61,895 bases of DNA from Pelargonium nanum (lineage: Eukaryota; Streptophyta; Magnoliopsida; Geraniales; Geraniaceae), in the NCBI GenBank assembly GCA_036897485.1, contig JAYMTF010000059.1, positions 1 to 61,895 on the forward strand, written 5' to 3'. Position 1 is the stretch's first letter; each line of letters opens with the position of its first letter. Position numbers and translations under genes: made by a program. This document shows, in pieces, positions 1-10,988 of the stretch. The notes under the pieces are model-generated. The model did not search any database. It was not told where the DNA came from and worked only from the letters and a program-made list of their open reading frames with translations.

Positions 1-2
1 TT

Positions 3-35
<33 letters not shown>

Positions 36-59
36 GAGGTTCAAGCCCTCCTTCTAGCG
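1..59 (+). tRNA. tRNA-Asn (GUU), 5' end cut off by the window
   Basis: The sequence begins inside the D-arm (TTGGTTAGAG). It continues with an anticodon stem TGTGG/CCACA around the loop CTGTTAA (anticodon GTT), the box B region GGTTCAAGCCC, and the acceptor 3' half TTCTAGCG. About 15 bases of the 5' acceptor and D-arm lie outside the window. A T-run follows after position 60, as expected for a Pol III terminator. It decodes asparagine codons in the cytosol. Confidence 0.95.
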
Positions 60-164
60 TTTCATTTTTTTATTATTATCCACAACCTTATAGCTTTTGA
101 CTTTCAATGTATTGGCTAGCAATTTTAAAATGAGCTTTGTCACAACAATAAAAAATTATTTTAG

Positions 165-490
165 TCTCGAGTGAAAGCCTAATGCATTAGACGAACTGCT
201 TTTATCGTATCTAGTTTGAAGCGGGTCTTATTGTAACGATAAAACGTTTATTTATTCTTGAATGAAAACTAGTGCATTGGGCAACCCTCCATTTTAAGGT
301 GGACCATGTCACAATAATCATGTTATTGCCATTTCAGAATGGTAATGTTCGAAGGCGGTTAAAATTTAGGATCGTGTACTTAGCTACTCTTTTCTCACCG
401 TCCCTATGAAAGCTTAGTGCATTGAGTCTCCTGCTTTTATTGCCTTTTATATTCTAATATTAGGGCCTTGTCGCAATGACTCGCCACTTT
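165..490. repeat. Degenerate tandem repeat, about three copies
   Basis: The core GAAAGCYTARTGCATT is recognisable near 170, 262 and 407. In each case it is followed, 50-60 bases later, by a segment like GGGYCTTGTCRCAATGA (near 225, 300 and 463). Spacing between copies varies from about 90 to 145 bases, so the copies have diverged by indels. No coding potential is seen. Confidence 0.5.
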
Positions 491-1389
491 ACATTCTTAT
501 TGATTGAAAGTAACTTGAGTCGTCTTCTTTTTTACCGTCTCTATTTTTTCTTTATGATGAAATTTTTATGGACTCTTTTGTTTGCTCGTAGGACGCGTCT
601 GAGACCATAAACAAGCTGCTTGAGAGAATTAGACAATTAGAGGGACAAGTTTCAATTTGCAAAGTCGAAAGAAATTGAAGAATTTTTTAGCTAACTAGGC
701 AATTTTGTTTCTCTTTAGCTTCTTTTGAGTATTGTCTCTAAGTTATGTAGATTAATGAAAGATAAAACTATCAAAATGATTTCTGTATTATCCGCAGTAA
801 TGATTGCAAGGAAAGTTCGTTTTGATAGTTCAATTTATAAGCTTTTCTTTTACCTAAGTACCCATAAACTCCACAATGATCGTGGTTTGTGTCAGGGTCG
901 GGTTTGGGGATCGGATCTGATCTCATTTGCTTTTAAATGATCGGGTTTAAGAAAATATGTTTATATAACAAACGACTTGTCGTCGCTTAAAATTCTCCCT
1001 CCAGACCGAAATGAAAACCAAATTCAAGGCGCGCTGCGCTGTTTGGTTCAAAAGAAAATTTGAGGAAATCACGAAAAAAACGAACCAAAGTTATGAACCA
1101 GAGCCTTCGATAGATACATTTCTCTCGATTTTCTAAGCAAACAAACAGAAGGATGCTATTTTCTTCCAGCTTTACCAATCTAATTTTCAACTGAGTACGT
1201 GTATGATCTTCTGCATTAATTTTGTGGGTTTTGAATTTTGATAAGTATTCAAAATTAACAACCCACATATCTTGATTCTAATTTTGGTTGTATTGCGAAT
1301 TTGCAACTGTTCCTACGCATGAATCGGATGCTTATTGCTTGACTTTTCCATTGAAATGATCAACAGTTCTGAGCTGTCACAGGAGGTAT

Positions 1390-1705
1390 ATTTGCAGTTC
1401 CATGATTATCTTTAATTTTTGTGATATAGCTTCACGTGATAGTGGAGATCAGTAGATCCATTTGAATGCATACATTTCTAAAGTTTAGATTTGTAATTTC
1501 TTCGATTTTGTCTGTTGGAATGCACAATTTGACCATTTTGGAATACATTTCTAGTTGCAGTTCCATGATTATTATTTTTCTCTTGCTACTTAATTTGATG
1601 GTTTGGTCATGCTTTTTAATCATTAGATCCATTCTAATTCATTCATTTCTAGAGTTCATATTTGTAATCTCATCGATTATGTCTTTTGGAATGCACAATT
1701 TGAGA
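1390..1705. repeat. Tandem duplication, unit about 165 bp
   Basis: Two landmarks occur twice in the same order. GCAGTTCCATGATTAT lies near 1394 and 1556. AGATCCATT followed by TTTGTAAT and TGGAATGCACAATTTGA lies at about 1452-1533 and 1624-1704. The offset is 162-172 bases. The copies differ by many substitutions, so this is an old direct duplication. Confidence 0.7.
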
Positions 1706-1742
1706 ACAGATAGTTGATTAAGATCCTACTTGTCTTATTAAT

Positions 1743-2035
1743 TACTAACAGTTTTGCTAATTGCTTGTTACTGACTCGAACTCGTGATGCCATGGGCACA
1801 GTTTTGCTAATTGGTTGTTTACTGGAAAAAGTGTATGTCTCGAGTTACTGTTAAGAGTTAGGACATATGGATGGATTTTGTTTAGCTTAGGCTTACTGTA
1901 TAATGGCAGTGCATTTAGAAATGAAAAAACACTACACTGACTCGAACTCTGTTTACTTTTAAAAGTGCATGCATGTCTTGAGTTTCTGTTAAGAGTTGGG
2001 ACGTATGGACGGATTATGTTTTGCTTAGAGGTGGT
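1743..2035. repeat. Second tandem duplication cluster
   Basis: CAGTTTTGCTAATTG occurs near 1748 and 1799. The block starting CTGACTCGAACTC, followed by a GTTAAGAGTT-GGA-ATGGA segment, occurs near 1770-1880 and again near 1937-2020, about 140-165 bases later. It directly abuts the MITE-like element at 2065. Confidence 0.6.
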
Positions 2036-2064
2036 ACGAAGGTTAGCTTACACTTACTGTATTA

Positions 2065-2223
2065 AGGTAGCGTTTAGATTATAATTTTGGTTCAGGAACC
2101 GAAAATTGGAATGAGAATAACATTCTAATTCATTATGTTTGTATTAAAACGTCTTGGTCATGAAATTGGTTTTAGAATGAGAATCCCATTCCAATTCCAA
2201 AATTATTAATCCAAACGCTACCT
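2065..2223. mobile_element. MITE-like element with terminal inverted repeats
   Basis: The left end AGGTAGCGTTTAGATTA and the reverse complement of the right end (AGGTAGCGTTTGGATTA) match at all but one position over 17 bases. The symmetry continues inward through AATTTTGG. The element is about 159 bp, AT-rich and non-coding, as expected for a miniature non-autonomous DNA transposon. I see no convincing target-site duplication (flanks ATTA and AAGT), so the superfamily is not assigned. Confidence 0.75.
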
Positions 2224-2852
2224 AAGTCCCTTGGTAAATGCAGATCATGCACGGCCTAAGAGGTCTGCAAAGGAAATCCTAATGTTTTTGGCTGGACATT
2301 TGTGTAATTGCTTAAGTTTGTTTTCTTGATTGGAACTTTTGTCCTGCAAGTATAGTACTTAGGGAAGAGAGCAGTTGCCTCAAATCTAATGCTAACATGA
2401 AAAGACTAGCCATGTTTCCACGATATTTTCTCAACATTTCCCGTCATTTGGGTACTTCATTTAGTTCTGGTTGAGTGGTTGTCTCTCTAGCTGTCAAGTT
2501 GACATACACTTTTGATCTACATTGGTAGTTTCCGAGTTAATGATATCATGTTTATTTTCAACAGGCATTAATGGCATCTTGGTAAGATGTAAAGGACAAC
2601 ATTGGCATGTTATGTATGTTGAGCATTAAAACTCAAGAGAAGAGGAGAGCTGTGTTTTATACAGGTACGATGTTTATTGGTAGCCAACTTTACTGACTTT
2701 AGTAAGAATCCTAGTACATTCTAATTTCTGTACTTCAAACCGTACTAATTTCTCAATCAAAAGATTCTTTAACCAAGTAATGTACTAAACATGAACATCA
2801 CAAAAGAAGAAGAAAACAATATAGGAATAAAGCGGAAAAAGCAGAACCAGAG

Positions 2853-4615
2853 TTATGGGTTTTGGTCTTGAGGGCTATTAGGAGGAGATGGTATATACGG
2901 TGCCCATGTTCTTGGATCTGTTAGACTAAACGCTGGTGGAGGAGGCGGTGAAGGAAACGAGAGTGGAGGGAAGTTAGGAATCCAAGTTCTAGGGTCTCGT
3001 AGATCAAAAGCTGGTGGTGGGGGTGGCGCAGAAAGAAATGGGACTGGAGGAAAAGGCGGGGCAGTTGGGAATGGAAATGGGGGGAAAGGGAGATATGGAA
3101 AAGGCGGTAGTGATGGAAAAGGCGGTAGAGGAGGAAAGGGCAAAGGCGGTAAGGGAGGGAAGGGCAATGAAGGCAACGGAGGGAAGGGAAATAGGGGCAT
3201 AGGAGGCCAAAAGAAGCCGTAAGGAGGGAAGTAAGGGAGAAAGAACTTCGAGGAATTGAAAGAAACAGCCATTGCCAATTCCTCATTCTGATTCGTGCAT
3301 AAAGTCACATTTCTTTCGGACGGCCTATAACTCATAGCATTCAAGCTGTATAAGCACAGATTGTCTTGTTTAGACTTTGCTGATATCGTGTTTGTCGTGG
3401 TTTTCAGAACAGGAACGTCGCAGGACGGAGATGAGCTCCCTAACAAGCTCGCTTGGCACAATGACTTGATTGACAATCCGTCCACGCAATCAACCCCGTC
3501 AACTGAAGGTATTTCCAGCTTGTACACTCCATATTTATCTGTGGTTCTGTTGACTGAGAATGTTACTTGCTCTGCGGTCTTAGGCGCGATTGCTTTGAAT
3601 TTGCATCTTATGTTAACATCAACACCTAATCACAGAAAACAGGTGCAATAAGAAAACAAAAATTATTTAGGTTGTCTATAATTAGAAAGATTAGTTTTGC
3701 ATTATATATATGCTAACATTTTGAAGGAAATGTTGATAGTTGATACCTAATAATTTTGTGATTTTTTTGAATAAGAAGTTTAGAAGACACTAGAGAGAGG
3801 GTGTGCTGCTAGCTACAAATTTTTTAAGTATCTAAACCTCTAGAGTATAATAGGAATAGAACTCATTATGGGTCTTTCTATATCATTAGAGAGGGCAATT
3901 TGGACCTAAACTAGAAATATGGTAATTCAGACTCGCACGTTCGTCTTTTGCATATCTTTATCGGTCTTATTCTTTCCTACTAAGTGGCAAGATATATTAG
4001 AACTGAAGAAACATTGATTGATAAAAACTCATTAGTTTTTTAGCCCGGCCCATCTTGGCACGCAACATCCAGTGCCAGGTATGCCCAGAATTTGACCTGC
4101 TTTTTTGCAGATTCAGGTAACGTATAATAGACTATTGATTTCTTGGGTCGGGAAAACCCGTTCTTACCCGCCCATTTCTTCGTAAAACCTGCAACTCTTG
4201 CAGGTCGGTTTTGGGTTAAGTTCCTTAAACCCGAACCCAAAAAACCGAAACTTGAATTGTAAGCTCTATACATTACATATGCATCACAAGAATCACAAAA
4301 ACTACCATCTTTTAACTAGTTAGAACTGTAAAAGTCGTGATTCAGGCAGTTCGAATCATTAGAATGCTGAACCGGATCAAACCCGGTTCCTAAAACCATT
4401 AGCATAGACTATGGACCACTGTTAATTTGGCCTTTAAAGAAATTGTTACCTGGCAAGAAATAGCTGTGTCTAGAGAGCCCATTGTTGGAGCAACTATCAC
4501 AGTACACAACACCAGCTACTGTGATCCGAGTCGTGTGCTTTAGCGATCGAGCTTGTAGAGTTGATGGAGAGAAAGATAGAAGAAAAACAAGAACAATGAG
4601 AAGCATTAGATCCAT
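2853..4615 (-). CDS. Pollen Ole e 1 / extensin-like secreted protein
   Basis: Two exons, 4450-4615 and 2853-3625 (312 codons plus stop), are joined in phase 1 at CCAG^GTAACA and GATTAG^GT. Residues 1-22 form a signal peptide with a leucine-rich core ending at LQA. An Ole e 1-like domain follows, with the motif GVVYCDSC (35-42), YFLPG across the splice and RCKF (62-65), plus further cysteines as the family requires. From about residue 183 the chain is a proline- and phenylalanine-rich tail of LPPFP-type repeats, ending in two copies of a PPPPAF-L-DPRTW-P block. The family is known for secreted cell-wall proteins with such tails, so a wall-structural or wall-signalling role is inferred; no enzyme motif is present. 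The ATG at 4615 directly precedes the signal peptide and lies about 45 bases below a TATA box. Confidence 0.9.
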
Positions 4616-4657
4616 AGGAGAAGAGAGGAAGTGAAGAGCATTGAAGTTGAAGCATAA

Positions 4658-4666
4658 TATTATATA
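4658..4666 (-). promoter_or_regulatory. TATA box of the Ole e 1-like gene
   Basis: On the minus strand the sequence reads CTATATAAT. It lies about 43-51 bases upstream of the ATG at 4615, which implies a very short 5' leader of CT-rich sequence. Confidence 0.6.
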
Positions 4667-6632
4667 GAACTGTGAAGAAATTGAACTGAAGTGTGTGTGT
4701 ACATAATGAGTCCGTGAGTAGTTTGGTGTTAGGACCAACTGTAAACAGAGTTCAAAATGCTTTTTCAATTCACTACAAACAAAGACATGTGAAGAGCCCT
4801 TTTGGCACATTGTGGAGAAAATAGATTGTATCTGAATAGCAAAATAGCACATAGTGTGGATTCAATTGGAGGCTTGTTGATTTTCTAGATGCTAATGGAA
4901 GGTCCATTTCTGTAGTGGAAATTTAGAATTTGTTGATGTTGTGTGTCATGATTTGGTTCTTTTTTCTTTTGCTTGATATGTTAGGGCTGCACAACAGAGG
5001 TTTGTCTTCACTTGAAAATCAGATCGAACCAATTCGGACCAATTGAGGTTAAACTATAGCTGGTAATTCAGGTCTCGAATCGGGTTCCGAGTTTTTCGGG
5101 TTTGGGTTGAACAGGTCTAATCCAAATCCGATAAAAAAAAGGTGTGTGTTACAAACTATTAGTGCAAAATATGTGGGTGTAGGACCCGAAAATTTACCTT
5201 AGTTACTAGAAAACCATTATCTCAGTAGCGATCTCTGTTCCAGAACGTTTTGTTGCTGAAAATAATTAAATTGGGTTTAAAGCAGATTGAATTGCTAATG
5301 TCCGTGGGTTTAGATTCAAGCTGACAACTTTATTTAGAACTGTGATTCGTGGAGATCATCAATATTAGGGCTGAAAATTTGTGTCATGAACTAGTAATAT
5401 TTTATTGTGGAGATCAATATTAGCTTTATTTAGAACTGATTTAATAGTGAAAGAGGCCAAATATAGAGTGGGCTCAAGCTAGGCTTTTCATCAATAAACA
5501 ATATTATGCTATTGGGTTGGCACAGCCCAAAGGGTTTGGGCCGATGGCCCATTAAAGAACGAGGAAGCAAAAGTATTGTTTTTATTTTTATTTTTTAAAA
5601 GCTCCGTCTTTACAGATGAGACCAACCGTATGATGACAGCTGGATAATGGTGGCCGCATTTTAGGCTCTTGTCGGTGTAGCGTGCGTCATCATGTAGCTC
5701 CCTACGCTAGACTAGAGTGGCAGATTTAATTATACTCGCAAAAGGATAAGAAATTAACCAGCCACGTCAGCTATTCAATGCCACTTAATTATGGCCTAAT
5801 TTTTTTTTCATAGAGGCCTAAATTTCTATGAAACCATAAAAACAATTATCAGGATATATTTTTCCAAAACAGTACCAGTAATGAGATATATTGACGTTAG
5901 TTTTCTCTCTCTATGTTATATGGTTTGACATGCAATTTAAAATATGACGTGCAATTTAAAATATGTTAAAACATTATTATGATTCAATTATTACGTCGAG
6001 ACAGATTGCGTGAGTTGTTTAGTATAACCGATTAACCACTTCATAACACACACTTATCCAATTGTTGTAGCTCTCAAATAATTTAACATATTGATCAAAT
6101 TCAAGCAAGGTATTTTACAAATTGTTATACATATCTATGCTACTATACAATTGATTGATTGAGTTGATTAAACTAACTAGTATGTTAGTTTGCTTTAAGT
6201 TGACACGAATTTTGAATGCCAACAAAAAGTTTAAATTTTCAAAATAAAATTTGTAGTGGACTTACTAACAATTAGTGATGCATTTAGTGATTTAGTTGGT
6301 ACAACACATTAAATAAACAAGGACTCAAGGGTTAGATGGATCCTCAATAGTAGAAAAGGCATAGTATAGTCACAATGGGTTCCTCAAATAAAAAACTAAG
6401 AAATTGCAACACATTGTCACTAATTCATGTATAGTAAATTCCAAAAAAAAAGGACAAAAAAATGGAGAGAAAGGAAATCATCAAACAAATATGAAACATC
6501 CACTCCTCCATACTAAACTTCCTTTAAAACACTATATGTAAAAAAGAAAACGAAAAAGTCTCGGTCATAACTTATGTGTCAGCATCTTAACGACATTGAC
6601 CTATCTGTGTTGACACGTGTTTGTCAGTGTAC
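4667..6632. other. Intergenic DNA; no gene seen
   Basis: AT-rich sequence without a supportable ORF. It contains degenerate hAT-like repeat ends, such as TTAGGGCTG at 4981 and 5366 with GGTAATTCAGG near 5060. A small rearranged repeat lies near 5329-5440. A 19-bp tandem doublet (GCAATTTAAAATATGACGT type) lies near 5930-5966. The last 100 bases before 6632 are the 3' flank of the glutaredoxin gene. Confidence 0.6.
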
Positions 6633-7010
6633 TTATAGCCAGAGAGCGCCCGCTTCCTTGAGAAGTGGCACCAATGTGCCATTGATGTGAGCTCCCATGA
6701 CCCTATCCATGGACCCAATAAGCTTCCCTCCGATGAACACCACCGGCACGGCCTGGCCGTTCCCGAGAAGCCTCACCAGAGCCCTCTCCATCTCCCTCCC
6801 CCTCGGGTCCTGGTCCAGCTCGTGCACCGTCGGGTTCACGCCCATCCCGCACAACAGCCTCTTCACGGCGTGGCACATGCAGCACGTGCTCACGCTGAAT
6901 ATCACCACCGCGCTCTCCGCCGCCAGCCTCGCCACCCGCTCCAGCGGGTCCACCGCCATCGTCCTCGCCGCCGGCACGTAATAGCCCCACGACTCCGACT
7001 GGTAATGCAT
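6633..7010 (-). CDS. CC-type glutaredoxin (ROXY family)
   Basis: A single-exon gene of 125 codons. After a short leader ([11 protein letters not shown]) comes a glutaredoxin fold with the plant-specific active site CCMC at residues 43-46, inside [15 protein letters not shown]. It continues with a GSH-binding TVP-like segment ([14 protein letters not shown]) and ends in ALWL. In this family the CC-type site marks the land-plant ROXY class, and the ALWL terminus is needed for interaction with TGA bZIP factors. These proteins act mainly in the nucleus as transcriptional co-regulators in flower development, defence and nitrogen signalling. I chose the ATG at 7010 because relatives begin MxYQ-ESWG. 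An in-frame upstream start at 7043 would add 11 residues. The gene is much more GC-rich than its surroundings. The exact ROXY subgroup is not resolved. Confidence 0.95.
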   Translation of the reverse strand: MHYQSESWGYYVPAARTMAVDPLERVARLAAESAVVIFSVSTCCMCHAVKRLLCGMGVNPTVHELDQDPRGREMERALVRLLGNGQAVPVVFIGGKLIGSMDRVMGAHINGTLVPLLKEAGALWL

Positions 7011-7101
7011 TGTTGAAACTTGAAATTTTAAAGTTGCAGACAAGGTGTTCGATGAAATGTTTGTGAGAGTTGAGTGAGAGTTGGAGGAGGTGGGAGGTGG
7101 G

Positions 7102-7109
7102 TTTTATAG
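7102..7109 (-). promoter_or_regulatory. TATA box of the glutaredoxin gene
   Basis: CTATAAAA on the minus strand, about 92-99 bases upstream of the ATG at 7010. It is a strong consensus match and is followed by a C-rich, G-poor leader. Confidence 0.65.
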
Positions 7110-10100
7110 GTGGTGTTTGGGTAATGAGTGGGTGTGTTTGGGGTGTGGGAGGGGCATAAGTGTAAATAGTGGATGGGTTTTGAGTTTGTCTGATGTTGTC
7201 GCTTGGCGTGCGAGGATTGTGACCTCGTGGAGGTTTTTTTTTATGCTTTGGAAGAGTCAATTGTTGTCTATGTTTTGGGATGATCTAAAGGGGAGCAAAT
7301 ATGGATGTTTGTGTCAGCTCTTTTATGCACTTTTTGCTGAAGCCTTGTAGGGTTTCATATGCAATGCCTTATCTTAAGAGCTAATTAGTTTCGTTATGGG
7401 CTTTATTAATAGGTCATCTCGTTATGCACTTTTTGAATTAGTTTGAGATCCTCTTCACTATTCTGTGCGTTTTTAATCGGTCCTGTAATTGACAATTTTG
7501 ATCTGACTCGATTTGTATTTTTAAGTTTGGCTCGTATAAAATGGACACCACTAATTATAAATCAGGTCGAGTTTGTCTTGAGAAAATTGAGGGTCAAGCA
7601 AATTTGTACATTTTGTTTGCGAAATCCGAACCCATTTGACTTGAACCCTGAATTGCCACCTCAATTCAGGCTGTTAATACTCTTTTTAGGTTTTCTCATG
7701 CAATGTACGAACAACTAATCTATTTTTGCTCATGTGTTTATTAGTTAACCAATTGGTAACCGAGTAACGATATCTCAGACTCAATTACACAAAATAACGC
7801 TCTTTGTGGTGTTTCATATCTCGCAAGCTTATGAGTTCGTTGTCACTTTTTCAATTAGTATAGGATCTTGCAAGTTGCAATCCATTTAGTAGACATCAAG
7901 CCGAGCTGTTAAACAGTAATGCATTATAAAGTAATTAATGTTGACTTAAGATGTTAAAAAGGGATGCTAAAAGATTTTCTTTATACATCAGTTGTGTTTG
8001 TACTCTTAATATTAGTTTAGGTCTCACCATTCATTTAACAAACAATAGATTTTGAGGACAGTGCATATATGTATTTAAAAATACACTCATAATTGACTCA
8101 TGTCTGCAGTTGGGACCGATAAGTGTAGTGGACCCACTAAATATATATTTTAGTCATTTTTATACCCACTACATATGTATGCAACCACACCAACAACAAC
8201 AACGTAGCTAACTATGTATACAAGTGCTTGAAATACATATAAAACACGTGTTTGAGATACATGCTCCATACATCTTTTACGTATGTATATTGGTATTGTT
8301 TAAAATTTCAGTGGATCTTTGTTAGATTGATCTAAGCAGTGTTGTTGGGAGTGTCAGAAGGAGAAGGCGGCTGGGGAGGGGAGGAATATGGGGACATGAA
8401 ACACAGGCTTTTTTGGTTGTTGTGGGTTGCAGAAGAAACAAAACAATGTAAGTAAAGCAAGTGAATGAGTTGAGGAAGGTGTTTTTAAATAGACGGCTGC
8501 TTGTGTCCTTGTTGTCGGCTCCTACTACTATAGACTATAGTACATGCGATGCGAGTATGCGACCAACCAACTAACCTTTTATTATGCGCATGTTGCCTTC
8601 TCACCACTTTGTGTCTCTCATTGGACTCTACAATCTCACTTTCACCTCTTTGCTTCTTCCAATGACCACACACATTACACATACACATAGGCATGCAATA
8701 TTCTAGTAATTAACTAACTAACCAACTTATTTACTTACATTTGGCAGGCACTAATGCTAATGGAGGGTTGACATGTTTTTTACATACTAGGATACTAGGA
8801 TTTTATTGAATGTCTATTTCAAGTTTCAACACTCTTTTCCAAATGTGTTCTTGTGAGTATAATACTAGAGGAATGTGTTTTCGAAATTTAGATAAGATTT
8901 GTTGGAATTCATGTTAATAAAAATATTTAGGGTAATTACTGCATTATGCATTTTTGAACTAAAAGTCCCAACTTTAGACTATCCTGTAGCGTGAAATGTG
9001 CGGAATTGTCTAATTTAACCTTACTTATCCCAATTTTTTTACGATAACTTCAATTCTTTCCGGCTTAAAAATTGGTAAAGTTGAATTTCGGATGCTCGTG
9101 GGTTTGAATTTAAATTGCCAGCTCCCATCAAGGCAAAGAAAAAGTGAAACTAAGGGAGCGCTCACAAATTCATTGGAGTAAATATGAGTGTTGAATCATG
9201 AGGCGATGTCTTTTCATTGAATCGACTAAGTCGTAACGAATAACTTTTTGTTTTATCTCATTTGACATAGCATTAACAATGTTTTGTGAATCAAATTAGG
9301 TGTTGAGTCGGTCTTTTGTGTGGATCCCCTGTTTGACTTATTCGATAATTCATTTGGTGACATAATGACGTTTAGAAATGACAACTTGAGTCTAAAGCCT
9401 TGTTGATTAAAGAAAAACTTGAGTTTAAAGTTATAGATATCTAAAGTTCTATGCTTATATTTTTGTGATTTTGGGTTGCATAAATATTGCATGTGACACA
9501 TATAATGTAATTTGGTGTAATTGTAATTTCTGATGTGTCAATCAAATAACAATAACTTAGTGAGTGGTAGTTTATTATAAAATTTGATAATGTTATAAGC
9601 TTATGCATGCTTTAATTAATTTAACTTAGAGAACAAAACATAGTGTGTGGCATGGAGCAAACCAGTGTAATCATACATAACTTTTAGCTTCATGAGTCTT
9701 GCTAGTGAGGTCACAGAACATGTCATCATGGACCACAAAGCATACCTTAATAAAAACATATGCTCATGAAGTTTGCTACTTTGTTTTATCAGAACTCATG
9801 TCTGTAACTAAGATATGGATGAGTTAATTGATTAATTAATTAAGACCAAAATGCTTGAAATGCTGGTTTAGTCTTTGGTGTATATCTCACTGCCTACTTG
9901 GCAATATGTGTCGCGAGTTAACATGAAACATGAAATTAGGTACCAATTTGGAACATTATGTATAGTTAAGGTACCAAAATGAAACATTATCCTATTGTCT
10001 TGGAATCGAACGTTCAATCAATTATCAACACCACAAAAAGTGAGTTTGTTGGATGATGATTGTGCGCTTAATCTTTATTTTGAAGACGCTTATTTCTTTG

Positions 10101-10988
10101 TTGTTAATCACTCTGCGAAGCTCAGATTATGTGATTCAATGTCTAAGTCCATACAGTTTTATATCCTTTTGAAGTACTTTATGAATTTCTTTCTTCTTTT
10201 TTTTTTCTTAAATTAACAACATTAGATTTGGTTGACCAGAATGGAGTCAAATAAGAAGTACAATACCCAAAAAATGATAAATAAATGTAGAGCTAAAGCT
10301 AAAGCTGTGATAAAGAGAGGCGTGCTCTGCCATTACAGGCTGGGTCGGGCGGCGATTCTTCGGCCACAGATTATCTAACATCTTTCTCAGTTTTGCTCTC
10401 TCTTTTCCATAACTCTATTTCATTTTCTCCTCTTTCAAACCTTTGCTATGGAACTAGAAATTTAGACTTCGGAACCAATTTGTTACCGAGCTGACAACTT
10501 GAACCCAAATTCATATTTCAAAACTGATTTGTATTTTTGTATGCTCGGGTTGTACACAATAGAAGGGATAAACACACACATAAGTAAAACTCAAATTTTT
10601 TGTATTGGGTTAAACATTTTCATTTGGAAATGTGCATCAGTTCAATACCAAACCGAACTAAACAAACTCTTAAGAAATTCTAAAATCGGAAATGTTCGGT
10701 ATTATATTAGCACAAACACAATATGATTATAGATTTGTCATGTTTATATCATGTCAGGGTCAAAATCACAAGCAAGTCCCAAAATTCCAACATATACACA
10801 TTGATCCATTTTGCTCAAAAATTTAAATGGAATGAACAAAGTGATTTCTTGAATTGCAAGTAACCAACACTTCCTCTACACACAACAACTGTGCTCAAAA
10901 CAAACGAACAAAAAATGTACAAATCAAATCCAAAATCTCAGAACATATACACATACACTTCACAATTCCTTTCCCTCCAAAACAAATT
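7110..10988. other. Intergenic DNA; one doubtful micro-ORF, otherwise no gene
   Basis: No recognisable protein gene. A degenerate hAT-like repeat runs from about 7487 to 7665 (AATTGACAATTTTGATC to GAATTGCCACCTC). A dispersed repeat with CCCAACTTTAGACTA lies near 8970 and recurs at 24795. A 32-bp direct repeat beginning AGGTACCAA lies at 9938 and 9969. A short GC-richer patch at 10320-10375 precedes a CT-rich stretch that looks like a leader, but no ORF follows. A possible micro-ORF at 8332-8397 (-) is listed separately. Confidence 0.55.
8332..8397 (-). CDS. Possible 21-residue proline/serine-rich micro-ORF
   Basis: On the minus strand an ATG at 8397 opens 21 codons beginning MSPYSSPPQPP and ending PNNTA, then TAG. 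Upstream lie a pyrimidine-rich, G-poor leader and a TATA-like CTATTTAAAAAC (8481-8492), about 85 bases before the ATG, the usual plant core-promoter geometry. There is no signal peptide and no family that I recognise. It could equally be the first ORF of a non-coding RNA or chance. I list it only because the promoter, leader and ORF line up. Confidence 0.2.
   Translation of the reverse strand: MSPYSSPPQPPSPSDTPNNTA

Larger units (their letters stand above)
60..2852. other. Intergenic DNA with decayed repeats; no gene recognised
   Basis: No recognisable coding region lies here. The short ORFs at 725-940 (+), 987-1268 (-) and 1466-1717 (+) resemble nothing I know and overlap repeats. The stretch holds a degenerate triplicated motif (about 165-490), two tandem duplications (about 1390-1705 and 1743-2035) and a MITE-like element (2065-2223), described separately. 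The segment around 1000-1270 is somewhat less AT-rich and could be a decayed exon or an untranslated leader, but I cannot support a gene. Confidence 0.6.

Noticed and set aside
2921-3286. Ser/Leu-rich ORFs on both strands inside the proline-rich exon
   Set aside because: These are frame-shifted readings of the repetitive proline-rich coding sequence.
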